Source of the DNA: Chryseobacterium formosum
GTDB taxonomy: Bacteria; Bacteroidota; Bacteroidia; Flavobacteriales; Weeksellaceae
Assembly: GCF_026460885.1 (NCBI RefSeq)
Contig: NZ_JAOVZW010000027.1
Span: 45,525-109,524 of the forward strand
DNA length: 64,000 bases
Direction: 5' to 3'
Position numbers and translations under genes: made by a program. Below the pieces are notes generated by a model, which saw only the letters and a program-made list of their open reading frames with translations, was not told where the DNA came from and searched no databases. Positions 8,758 to 16,985 of this stretch are shown in pieces; the stretch's first letter is position 1; the number at the start of each line of letters is the position of its first letter.

Positions 8758-10224
8758 ATGAAATTAAGTTTAGCAATTGTTGCCTTAGCATTAGCTGTAC
8801 CCACAGTGAGCTATGCACAAGATTCGATAGCCGTAGTTTCTACTGATGAATACCCAAATACATTTTCATCTGGCTCTGCCAATATCTCTCCCTTCACACA
8901 AAAATCTAAAAGATTTAACGATTGGGCGATTTCATTTGGAGCCGGAGTACCATTGATACAAGCAGGAGATTTAACGTCTATTAAAAATGGTAACGGTAAA
9001 AACCTATTCGGTTACTCAGCTTTTGTAAGTATTGATAAAGCAATTACTCATGCTTTTGGTATTAATTTACAGTACGACAGAGGAGAAACAAGACAAGGTT
9101 GGTTTAATACTAAAGATTCAGCGCCTGCAAATGCAACTTATCAGCAAGTTGGTGCAAGAACACAATATGATGCAATCTCAGTTTTGGGAGACATCAATTT
9201 CTCAAATTTATTGAGAAGAGTTGATAACAAATCAACTTACAGATGGGCATTACATGGTTATGCTGGTATTGGTACTTTAGCATACAGAGCATATCAAAAA
9301 GATGCTACAGGACAAAGATTAATGACAGAAATTAAGCCTTTTAAATTTGGTTCTTTCTTCGGTCAGGCTGGAGCAGGTCTTAAATTTAAAGTAAACAGAA
9401 GATTAGATCTTGAAACAAGACTAATGTATGTTTACACAGGTGATGATGAATTTGACGGAGGTGGTGCTCAATACAGCGACATCAACAAAAGAGAAGATCA
9501 GATTTCTGACAACTTCTTCAACGCTACAGTTGGTTTATCTTTAAAATTAGGAAAACACGAATCTCACCTAATGTGGCACGATCCATTGCAGGAAATCTAT
9601 TACAAGCTAGATGTTTTGGCTAACAAAAACCAAGATATTGAAGTTTGTAAAAAAGGAGATGCTGATAACGATGGAGTTTGTGACGATTGGGACAGACAAC
9701 TTGATACTCCTGCAGGTGCAAGAGTTGACGGTGCTGGTGTAGCTTTAGATACAGATTTAGATGGAGTAATCGATCTTTACGATAAATGTGTAACAGTTCC
9801 AGGACCGGTTGAAAACCAAGGTTGTCCTTTGACACCAACTGAACCAGTTGGACCAAGTGGACCTGTAATAGAAACTGCGACTAATATGGAAGGAATTGAG
9901 TTTGATTTAAATTCTGACAGAATTTTATCTACAAACACACCAATTCTTAACAATGCTGTAAATTATATCAACTCTTCAAAAGGTACTTATACTGTAATTG
10001 GAGCAACGGATACAAGAGCTTCTGACGAATATAACCAAAAGTTATCTGAAAGAAGAGCAAACAGTGTGAAAAACTATTTGATTAAAAATGGTGTTGATTC
10101 TTCTAAATTAAACGCTGTAGGTAGAGGTGAAAAAGACCTTAAATATCCTGAGTGTGATCCAGCTACTAAATGTCCTGAATGGAAAAACAGAGCAAACAGA
10201 AGGGTTTACTTCGAAGCTAAATAA
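8758..10224 (+). CDS. OmpA family outer membrane protein
   Basis: 488 residues, in order: signal peptide (1-20), outer-membrane barrel (about 50-275), thrombospondin type-3 repeats (about 300-350), a proline linker (PTEPVGPSGP) and a C-terminal OmpA/MotB domain (about 375-488). The last contains ATDTRASDEYNQKLSERRA, the peptidoglycan-binding helix with its conserved Asp and Arg. It tethers the outer membrane to the cell wall. It follows its truncated paralogue by 50 bp and ends at a terminator. Confidence 0.93.
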   Translation: MKLSLAIVALALAVPTVSYAQDSIAVVSTDEYPNTFSSGSANISPFTQKSKRFNDWAISFGAGVPLIQAGDLTSIKNGNGKNLFGYSAFVSIDKAITHAFGINLQYDRGETRQGWFNTKDSAPANATYQQVGARTQYDAISVLGDINFSNLLRRVDNKSTYRWALHGYAGIGTLAYRAYQKDATGQRLMTEIKPFKFGSFFGQAGAGLKFKVNRRLDLETRLMYVYTGDDEFDGGGAQYSDINKREDQISDNFFNATVGLSLKLGKHESHLMWHDPLQEIYYKLDVLANKNQDIEVCKKGDADNDGVCDDWDRQLDTPAGARVDGAGVALDTDLDGVIDLYDKCVTVPGPVENQGCPLTPTEPVGPSGPVIETATNMEGIEFDLNSDRILSTNTPILNNAVNYINSSKGTYTVIGATDTRASDEYNQKLSERRANSVKNYLIKNGVDSSKLNAVGRGEKDLKYPECDPATKCPEWKNRANRRVYFEAK

Positions 10225-10245
10225 TAAAATTTCTTATTATAAATT

Positions 10246-10274
10246 TAAAAGTCACGCATTGCGTGGCTTTTTTT
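10246..10274 (+). terminator. Terminator after the OmpA genes
   Basis: GTCACGC-ATT-GCGTGGC with a preceding A run and a following T run. Confidence 0.85.
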
Positions 10275-10302
10275 GTCTCAATACTTTTATTACATTTACT
10301 TT

Positions 10303-12204
10303 ATGATTTCTCCGCAAGATTTTACCGAATTGAAAAGTAAAACCCTAAAACATTTTTGGGGTTATGATCATTTTAGAGACTCACAGGAACAAATTATTGA
10401 TTCTGTAATTAACCGAAAAGACACCTTAGTTTTACTTCCTACAGGAGCAGGAAAATCATTATGCTATCAACTTCCATCTTTGTTGCAGGAAGGAACCTGT
10501 CTTGTAATTTCGCCGCTTTTGGCTTTAATGAAAGATCAGGTAAATCAATTAAAATTCAGAGGAATTGAAGCAGAATATCTAAGTTCTGAATTGGATGAAT
10601 TTGATGCAGAAGTTATCTACAATCGATGTAAAGATGGTTTAACTAAATTATTATATGTTTCACCAGAAAGACTCACTAATAAATTGTTTCTTCAGCAAAT
10701 TGAGGAAATTCAGCTATCATTTATTGCAGTGGATGAAGCACATTGTATTTCAGAATGGGGACAAGATTTCAGGCCGAGTTATCAGAACATAAAAGATTTC
10801 AGAAAAAATAATCCTGAAATTCCATGTCTTGCATTAACAGCAACAGCAACGCCAAAAGTTTTAGATGAAATAAAATCTAAACTTGAACTTAAAAATCCTC
10901 AGATATTTCAGAAAAGTTTTAAAAGAGACAACATTAAAATATTTTCAGAAGAAGTTTCAGACAAATATCAAAAGGTTTTTAATATTCTTAAATACGCTAA
11001 AGAATCTGGAATAATCTATGTAAGAACCCGAAAAGATGCTGAATTATTAACTGAATTTCTTCACAGAAAAAAAATTGAAAATGTTGATTATTATCATGCT
11101 GGATTATCAACTAAAGAAAAAAACGAAAGACAGAATTTCTGGAACAATAGTGATCAAAATGTATTGATTTCAACGAATGCTTTTGGGATGGGAATCGATA
11201 AGGACAATGTACGTTTCGTGATTCACTTCTCTCCATCCCAATCGATTGAAAACTATTATCAGGAAATCGGTCGTGCTGGAAGAGATGGAAAGAAAAGTTA
11301 TGCTTTTATGCTTTGGAATCAACAGGAAATTTCAAATTTTGATCAAATTTTAAGAAATCAGATTCCAAGCAAAACAGAGTTTTTAAAAATCATAAGTTAT
11401 CTCTATTCTAAATTTCAGGTGGCAGAATTTGAGCTCCCAGAGAAGGTTTTTCAGTTAAATACATCAGGAATTCAGAGTTTCACAAAACTTTCAACGGCAA
11501 AAATTAAAAATGTTCTGAATTTTCTTCATACCCAAGAAATTATTTTTCACAACAGCAATAAAAGTCTGTCTTCGCTTGAACTCCTCATTAAACCAGATGA
11601 AATTGACCAACTTCCAGCAAAGGATGCTTATTTTATCGAATTAATGCTTAGAAGTATTTCAGGAATTACCACTCATAAAGTGATGTTCAGCGAGCAAAAA
11701 GTAAGCGATAAAATTGGTGTAAGCATTCATCTCATCAAAGAAAGACTGAAAGAACTTCAACAGAAAAATTATCTGGAATATATTGATGGTGCATTAGCTT
11801 CAGTAAAATTTTTAAAACCACGTGACGAAAGATCAAATGGTGGAATTTATTGGAACCTTTTTGAACATATTCAAAAAAACAAAATCCAGAAATGGGAAGA
11901 AATGAAATTCTTTATTGAAGACAATCAATACTGCAAAATGAAATTGATTCTCTCCTATTTTGGTGAAAAAAATGCTAAGAATTGTGGACAATGTACGGTC
12001 TGCGAAAAAAACAAGCAATCGATTTTCGGAAAAAATGTTTCTTTGGAAATCATTAAAGTTTTAAATAAAAAGCCCGCAACCATCGAAGAAATTTCGGTTC
12101 AATTGCAGTTTCAAACCAAAGAAAATATCTTAGAAAATCTGATTTTCTTATTAGATTCAGGAAAAGTGAAAATGCTGAATTTCCGTACTTACGCTATAAC
12201 ATAA
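10303..12204 (+). CDS. recQ: ATP-dependent DNA helicase RecQ
   Basis: 633 residues from ATG 10303. The open frame begins earlier (10273), but those codons overlap the preceding terminator. Domains: helicase core with TGAGKS Walker A (47-52) and DEAH (144-147), followed by HCISEWGQDFRPSY; a second RecA fold (about 210-330) with YYQEIGRAGRDG; and RecQ-Ct with zinc-ligand cysteines in YFGEKNAKNCGQCTVCEKN near residue 565. No clear HRDC domain is present. It unwinds DNA 3'-5' in recombination and replication-fork repair. Confidence 0.93.
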   Translation: MISPQDFTELKSKTLKHFWGYDHFRDSQEQIIDSVINRKDTLVLLPTGAGKSLCYQLPSLLQEGTCLVISPLLALMKDQVNQLKFRGIEAEYLSSELDEFDAEVIYNRCKDGLTKLLYVSPERLTNKLFLQQIEEIQLSFIAVDEAHCISEWGQDFRPSYQNIKDFRKNNPEIPCLALTATATPKVLDEIKSKLELKNPQIFQKSFKRDNIKIFSEEVSDKYQKVFNILKYAKESGIIYVRTRKDAELLTEFLHRKKIENVDYYHAGLSTKEKNERQNFWNNSDQNVLISTNAFGMGIDKDNVRFVIHFSPSQSIENYYQEIGRAGRDGKKSYAFMLWNQQEISNFDQILRNQIPSKTEFLKIISYLYSKFQVAEFELPEKVFQLNTSGIQSFTKLSTAKIKNVLNFLHTQEIIFHNSNKSLSSLELLIKPDEIDQLPAKDAYFIELMLRSISGITTHKVMFSEQKVSDKIGVSIHLIKERLKELQQKNYLEYIDGALASVKFLKPRDERSNGGIYWNLFEHIQKNKIQKWEEMKFFIEDNQYCKMKLILSYFGEKNAKNCGQCTVCEKNKQSIFGKNVSLEIIKVLNKKPATIEEISVQLQFQTKENILENLIFLLDSGKVKMLNFRTYAIT

Positions 12205-12205
12205 G

Positions 12206-12270
12206 TAATCAATAATTGGTAATAAGTAATAGAAATTCATAACTCATAATTTTTAACTTATAACTCAAGA
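12206..12270. repeat. AT-rich imperfect hairpin upstream of fmt
   Basis: The spacer contains alternating words (AATAAGTAATAG, ATAACTCATAAT, ACTTATAACTC) that can fold back on each other imperfectly. It resembles the other intergenic hairpins but is weaker. Confidence 0.35.
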
Positions 12271-12274
12271 GTTT

Positions 12275-12289
12275 TATCTTTGTACCATG
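12275..12289 (+). promoter_or_regulatory. fmt promoter abutting the start codon
   Basis: The -7 box TATCTTTG at 12275-12282 is separated from the fmt ATG (12287) by only TACC. The expected transcription start falls at or within a base or two of the ATG, so the mRNA is predicted to be leaderless. Confidence 0.6.
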
Positions 12290-13234
12290 AAATCATTGAA
12301 AGTCGTTTTTTTAGGTACTCCGGAGTTTGCAAAGACTGCATTGGAGGCTATTCACCAATCTCATCATGAGGTTGTAGCCGTTGTAACCGTTGCAGATAAA
12401 GCAAGCGGACGCGGACAAAAAATCAATCAATCTCCTGTAAAAGTTTTTGCTGCAGAAAATAATATTCCTGTTTTTCAACCTGAAAAATTAAGAAATCCTG
12501 AGTTTTTAGAGGAATTGAAAAAATTGGATGCTGATGTTTTTGTTGTTGTTGCTTTCAGAATGATGCCCAAAGTTTTGTTTGAAATGCCAAAAATGGGAAC
12601 TTTCAACCTTCACGCTTCATTGCTTCCTGATTACAGAGGCGCAGCTCCGATTAACTATGCAGTAATTAATGGTGAGAAAAAAACGGGTGCAACTACATTT
12701 TTTATCAATGAAAAGATTGATGAAGGAAATATTTTATTACAGGAAGAAATTCCAGTTTTAGAAGATGAAAATGCAGGTCATCTTCACGACAGATTGATGG
12801 AAATGGGTTCAAAATTGGTGGTAAAAACTTTGGATGGATTAGCAGAAAATTCAATTATTGAAAAACCTCAACCCGAAGTTCAACATCCGAAAAACGCTTA
12901 TAAAATCTTTAAAGAAGATACTAGAATTGACTGGACAAAAACTTCAAAAGAAGTTCATCAGTTTATTTTAGGAATGTCGCCTTATCCTGCAGCTTTCACC
13001 ACTTTAAAAATAGGAGAAGAGGAAAAAGGATTAAAAATATACAATGGAAAATTCGAAGTTTCAGAGCACGGAAAACTTGTTGGAAGCTTAGAAATTTCTA
13101 AAAATGATTTTAAAATCTATACCAAAGACGGAATGTATTTTCCTTTAGAACTACAATTGGAAGGCAAAAAAAGAATGAATATCAAAGATTTTCTAAACGG
13201 ATTTAGAAATTTTGACGAAATAAAAATGGCCTGA
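12287..13234 (+). CDS. fmt: Methionyl-tRNA formyltransferase
   Basis: 315 residues, normal length. The formyltransferase core carries the catalytic set N107, H109 and D145 in FNLHASLLPDYRGAAPI and NEKIDEGNIL. The C-terminal tRNA-binding domain covers about 205-310. It formylates initiator Met-tRNA using 10-formyl-THF. The start codon is chosen by the domain start and by the promoter immediately upstream. The stop codon lies inside a terminator hairpin. Confidence 0.97.
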   Translation: MKSLKVVFLGTPEFAKTALEAIHQSHHEVVAVVTVADKASGRGQKINQSPVKVFAAENNIPVFQPEKLRNPEFLEELKKLDADVFVVVAFRMMPKVLFEMPKMGTFNLHASLLPDYRGAAPINYAVINGEKKTGATTFFINEKIDEGNILLQEEIPVLEDENAGHLHDRLMEMGSKLVVKTLDGLAENSIIEKPQPEVQHPKNAYKIFKEDTRIDWTKTSKEVHQFILGMSPYPAAFTTLKIGEEEKGLKIYNGKFEVSEHGKLVGSLEISKNDFKIYTKDGMYFPLELQLEGKKRMNIKDFLNGFRNFDEIKMA

Positions 13235-13251
13235 TTTACTCAAGCCATTTT
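13223..13251 (+). terminator. Terminator overlapping the fmt stop codon
   Basis: AAAATGGC pairs with GCCATTTT. The left arm is still coding sequence and the TGA at 13232-13234 sits in the loop. Confidence 0.6.
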
Positions 13252-13259
13252 ATTATTAA

Positions 13260-13346
13260 GTCAATTGTCAATAGTGAATTAGCTACGCTGTCAATTTAAG
13301 AAAATAAAAAATTCACTTGCGAAGCAAAATTGACCATTCACCATTC
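13260..13346. repeat. Imperfect hairpin element between fmt and ribB
   Basis: Left arm GTCAATTGTCAATAGTGAATT, right arm ending TTGACCATTCACCATTCAC, whose complement repeats GTGAATGGTGAATGGTCAA. Mini-hairpins TAGCTACGCT and TTGCGAAGCAA lie inside the arms. Confidence 0.6.
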
Positions 13347-13351
13347 ACATT

Positions 13352-14473
13352 TTAAAGTTGAACCATCTCCGTCACTTCAACATCATAACCTCCAACCTGA
13401 GGTTTTACATTAGGATTTTGAGTAATTACTTTAAATTTATTGATTCCTAAATTTTTCAGAATCTGAGTTCCGATTCCGTAATCTCTGTAATTGAATGCAA
13501 CTGTAGGATGTTTTTGTTGTCCATCCTGATAATTTAAAAACTGCTGTAATTTTCTTAGTGTATTTTCAGAATTTGAAACGTTATTGATGAAAATAATTGC
13601 TCCTTTTCCTGCTTCATTAACCATCGATGTTACTTTTTCCAATAATGGCTTTTCACCGTTGTTCAATCTGGTTAAAACATCGAAATAAGAATCCGAAGAT
13701 TGTACTCTTACCAAAACAGGTTCGTCAACCGTCCAAGATCCTTTTGTTAAAGCAAAATGAATCTGATCGTTAGAAGTCTCTCTGAAAGCACAGAAATCAT
13801 ATTCACCATAAGCAGTTTGTACTTTTCTTTCCTCAATTCTTTCGATTAAGTTTCCTTTTTTAAGCTGATAATGAATCAAATCTTCAATAGAAACGATTTT
13901 CATATCGTGTTTTTGAGCAAAAACATGTAGATCCGGCAAACGAGACATAGAACCATCTTCATTCATAATTTCACAAATCACACCACCTTCTTTTAAACCA
14001 GCCAAGCTTGTTAAATCAATTGCAGCTTCGGTATGACCTGCTCTTTTCAAAACACCACCTTTTCTTGCACGAAGCGGGAAAATGTGACCTGGACGCATAA
14101 AATCTGTTGGTTTAGATTTTTCATCCATCAAAGCTAAAATGGTTTTTGCTCTGTCTCCTGCGGAAATTCCTGTAGAAGTTCCGTCACCCAAAAGGTCAAC
14201 AGAAACCGTAAAAGCAGTTTCTTTAGGATCACTGCTTCGGCTTACCATTACGTCAAGACCAAGCTCGTCACATCTTTTTTCAGGAAGCGGCATACAGATC
14301 AAGCCTCTTCCGTGAACTGCCATAAAATTAATTAATGCAGGTGTTGTCAATTCGGCAGCACAAAGAAAATCACCTTCATTTTCTCTGTCTTCATCGTCTA
14401 CCACTATAATTATTTTACCATTTTTAAGGTCTTCAATTGCCTCTGGAATAGTATTTAGTTTAATATCTGACAT
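13352..14473 (-). CDS. ribB: RibB with a degenerate RibA-like domain (RibBX type)
   Basis: 373 residues. The N-terminal half is a full 3,4-dihydroxy-2-butanone-4-phosphate synthase with the acidic loop DDEDRENEGD (26-35) and GHTEA (146-150), so the riboflavin branch from ribulose 5-phosphate should be active. The C-terminal half aligns with GTP cyclohydrolase II (VLVRVQSS at 253-260; YGIGTQILKNLGINK near the end). However, the block holding the three zinc cysteines and the catalytic residues is absent: HSECLTGD-type sequence is replaced by QSSDSYFD. It probably cannot open GTP and a separate RibA is expected elsewhere. Homologues with this organisation are called RibBX. The -7 box TATCTTTG lies about 20 bp upstream. 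Confidence 0.88.
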   Translation of the reverse strand: MSDIKLNTIPEAIEDLKNGKIIIVVDDEDRENEGDFLCAAELTTPALINFMAVHGRGLICMPLPEKRCDELGLDVMVSRSSDPKETAFTVSVDLLGDGTSTGISAGDRAKTILALMDEKSKPTDFMRPGHIFPLRARKGGVLKRAGHTEAAIDLTSLAGLKEGGVICEIMNEDGSMSRLPDLHVFAQKHDMKIVSIEDLIHYQLKKGNLIERIEERKVQTAYGEYDFCAFRETSNDQIHFALTKGSWTVDEPVLVRVQSSDSYFDVLTRLNNGEKPLLEKVTSMVNEAGKGAIIFINNVSNSENTLRKLQQFLNYQDGQQKHPTVAFNYRDYGIGTQILKNLGINKFKVITQNPNVKPQVGGYDVEVTEMVQL

Positions 14474-14670
14474 TTTTTACTTTAAATTTTCGCAAAGATA
14501 CTCAATAAAATAAGCATCAACAATTAATATGAGTGGTTTGTTTTAAGCCATAAATTTTAGACACAAAAGCATTTTAACACATGAGTCGCATTAGTTTTTA
14601 GCTTAAAATTTTGAAAAAACTTTAGAACACATAAGATTTGAAAATCTTTGATTTCCTTTTATTCTCAAAC

Positions 14671-14700
14671 AATCTGTGTAAATCCGTGAAATCCGTGGGA
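14671..14700. repeat. 30-bp dispersed 3' motif, copy 1
   Basis: AATCTGTGTAAATCCGTGAA followed by ATCCGTGGGA, made of three tandem AATCnGTG words. It ends 7 bp before the stop codon end of the minus-strand oxidoreductase, so it lies in that gene's 3' region. A 27/30-identical copy is at 61345-61374 in the same position relative to another minus-strand gene. Confidence 0.75.
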
Positions 14701-14707
14701 ACTAAAA

Positions 14708-15706
14708 TTAGAATAAAGAATCTGTAGCTTTCTTAATAATCTTATATGATTCCAGTCTTTTTTGATGGTCATAAATATGAGAATTAATCATCAGTTCATC
14801 CACCTGATATTTTTCCTGAAAGTTTTTGATCTGTTCAGCAATTTCATCCTGATTTCCGATGAAACTGAATTTCAATTTCTGTAAAACCATAGATTTTTCC
14901 ATGGCTGACCAAACTGTATCCATGTCTTCAATTGGCGCAGGAAAAGGTTTTCTGTCGTTTCTGATAATATTAATGAATGCTTGAAACAATGTCGTTGAAA
15001 GAAAATGGGCTTCTTCAGAAATTTCTCCAGCAATTCCGTTGACACAAGCCAAAACAAAAGGTTTATCTAAATATTTTGAAGGCTCAAAATGCTCTCTGTA
15101 AATTTTAAAAGCCATATCCATTTGTTCGGGAGCAAAATGTCCCGCAAAAGCATACGGAAGTCCCAATTCTGCAGCCAACCAAGCACTGTCTGTGCTAGAA
15201 CCGAGAATATACATCGGAATATTTAAACCTTCACCGGGAATTGCACGAACCAAGGCGTTTGAATTTTCTTTCGAAAAATATTTTTGCAACTCTAAAATCT
15301 GTCTCGGAAATTGTTCATTGATGATTGCCGGATTTCTTCCCAAAGCTTGAGCCGTCAAACCATCTGTTCCGGGAGCTCTTCCCAAACCGAGATCAATTCT
15401 TCCCGGAAAAAGTGATTCCAAAGTTCCGAATTGTTCGGCAATAACGAGTGAACTGTGATTTGGAAGCATAATTCCTCCTGAACCGACTCTTATTTTTTTT
15501 GTTCCATTGGCGATGAAACCAATCAGAACCGATGTTGCGGAACTTGCAATACTTTCCATATTGTGATGTTCGGCAAGCCAGAATCTTTTATAATCTAAAT
15601 TTTCAGTATGGTTTGCTAAAGACAAACTGTCCTGAAAAGTATCGTGAATGGTTTTCCCCTGTTTTACGGGAGCTAAATCAAGCACGGATATTTCAAAATG
15701 TTTCAT
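14708..15706 (-). CDS. LLM class flavin-dependent oxidoreductase
   Basis: 332 residues with a bacterial-luciferase-like TIM barrel throughout. It starts MKHFEISVLDLAPV and contains RFWLAEHHNMESIASSA and RVGSGGIMLPNHSSLVIAEQFGTLESLFPGRIDLGLGRAPG in family-typical order. It is probably an FMN- or F420-type monooxygenase or reductase of the MsnO8-like group; the substrate cannot be read from the sequence. It stands alone between two intergenic gaps of about 230 bp. Confidence 0.88.
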   Translation of the reverse strand: MKHFEISVLDLAPVKQGKTIHDTFQDSLSLANHTENLDYKRFWLAEHHNMESIASSATSVLIGFIANGTKKIRVGSGGIMLPNHSSLVIAEQFGTLESLFPGRIDLGLGRAPGTDGLTAQALGRNPAIINEQFPRQILELQKYFSKENSNALVRAIPGEGLNIPMYILGSSTDSAWLAAELGLPYAFAGHFAPEQMDMAFKIYREHFEPSKYLDKPFVLACVNGIAGEISEEAHFLSTTLFQAFINIIRNDRKPFPAPIEDMDTVWSAMEKSMVLQKLKFSFIGNQDEIAEQIKNFQEKYQVDELMINSHIYDHQKRLESYKIIKKATDSLF

Positions 15707-15910
15707 ATTGATTTGTTTATTTTTTCAAAAATGATAGATAGTCTTCTTCCCCGATTTCATATCACAAATTTGAAAGAACAAATTTAAAACTAATAAATTG
15801 CATTAGTTACTTTTTGTAATTGATGGAATTGATTGGTATGTTGTGGGAAAAACTATTGGAAAAAAGTTTCATTTAAAATGATATTAATTATAAGTTGTGA
15901 ACTTAGTTTG

Positions 15911-15918
15911 TATATTTG
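15911..15918 (+). promoter_or_regulatory. Probable promoter of the following two hypothetical genes
   Basis: TATATTTG fits the -7 consensus and lies 19 bp upstream of the ATG at 15938. The rest of the spacer from 15707 is AT-rich with no other clear feature. Confidence 0.5.
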
Positions 15919-15937
15919 ATTTAAGCTAAACCAAAAT

Positions 15938-16498
15938 ATGTTTAAAAAATTTCCACTACAAATTATTTTAACGACACTGATATTTTTAATAATCAATACT
16001 TCATATTTTTGGGAAAGTGAACTTGGAATACTATTCATGTTCGTTATAATATTAGTTTTTATAATCTTTTTCATTTTATCCATAGAATTAGTCAGACAAT
16101 TATATATTTCAGCGAAAAATAATTTCAGTGAAAAATCTAGAAATATTCTGTTAATATTTATGATCTCATGCTTAGTATTAATTGTTGTAAAACCTATAGG
16201 CATTATTAATTTTGAAAATCTGGAAGGCGAAAACAGAATTGTAGCACAAGCTGAAGGAGTTGCAAATTGCACAGCCACTCTTAAATTAAAAACCAACGAA
16301 AAATTTATATATGAGGATATTTGTTTTGGGATAGACCGAATTAAAGGAGAATATAAAATTATTAATGATACCATTCATTTCAAAAAATCCAGAAAATCAT
16401 TTCAATACAAATATGGAGTGATTAATAAAAATGCAATTTATCTTTACAAAAATAAATCAGACAAAAATTATTATGCTCTTTCTATAAAACCCTTGTAA
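15938..16498 (+). CDS. Hypothetical membrane protein
   Basis: 186 residues. I do not recognise the family. Three hydrophobic helices are visible (about 7-25, 30-52, 70-88), followed by a soluble C-terminal part of about 95 residues rich in beta-prone sequence (NCTATLKLKTNEKFIYEDICFG), probably outside the cytoplasm. The next gene starts 3 bp after the stop, so the two are likely co-translated. It is more AT-rich than its neighbours and may be accessory. Confidence 0.6.
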   Translation: MFKKFPLQIILTTLIFLIINTSYFWESELGILFMFVIILVFIIFFILSIELVRQLYISAKNNFSEKSRNILLIFMISCLVLIVVKPIGIINFENLEGENRIVAQAEGVANCTATLKLKTNEKFIYEDICFGIDRIKGEYKIINDTIHFKKSRKSFQYKYGVINKNAIYLYKNKSDKNYYALSIKPL

Positions 16499-16501
16499 TT
16501 T

Positions 16502-16948
16502 ATGCAATCAAAAATAATGTACATCGAAAACAAATCTAAAGATCATCACGGATTGGCTTGGATTGGTTTTGTAGAATTTTCAAAATCTGGTCAAACAGTT
16601 TATTTTGATGGAAAAGAATTGAAAAAATTGAAAAATCCCGGAACTTGGGGAAATCATTTTGATATTGAAACCGGTGAAGAATATTGGATTTCAGGAGTCA
16701 AGAAAAACGGACAGAACAGACATTGGTGTGGCGGAGGAAAAATAATGATTGATAAAAATTCTATTGATGAATACTTAAAATTAGTTGATTTTGATATTCT
16801 TGATGAGAAAAATTTTACAATAATTGAATTTTCTAAAACTGATAAAAGTAGATTTAATGAACTCGAAAATACAGAAGTAAAATTTATGAACGAAAGCCGA
16901 AGTGCAACATATTGGGATAATAACAAAAGAAAGTTAAGCAGTATTTAA
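16502..16948 (+). CDS. Hypothetical protein with GxEYWISG motif
   Basis: 148 residues, no signal peptide. The N-terminal 80 residues resemble a small widespread family with the pattern GLAWIGFVEFSKSGQTVYFD...DIETGEEYWISGVKKNGQNRH. Proteins of this type are often mislabelled as 1-deoxyxylulose-5-phosphate synthase, which this is not. The C-terminal extension ends with charged sequence. M6 could be the real start. Function unknown; it is paired with the upstream membrane protein. Confidence 0.6.
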   Translation: MQSKIMYIENKSKDHHGLAWIGFVEFSKSGQTVYFDGKELKKLKNPGTWGNHFDIETGEEYWISGVKKNGQNRHWCGGGKIMIDKNSIDEYLKLVDFDILDEKNFTIIEFSKTDKSRFNELENTEVKFMNESRSATYWDNNKRKLSSI

Positions 16949-16954
16949 ATAAAG

Positions 16955-16983
16955 AAGGATTCGGTTTTCACCAAATCCTTTTA
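16955..16983. terminator. Bidirectional terminator
   Basis: AAGGATT and AATCCTT form a stem around a GGTTTTCACC loop between converging genes, followed by a T-rich run. Confidence 0.65.
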
Positions 16984-16985
16984 TT

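Noticed and set aside
10273..10302. Upstream start for RecQ
   Set aside because: The codons overlap the terminator of the OmpA gene and read low-complexity residues; ATG 10303 begins the conserved domain.
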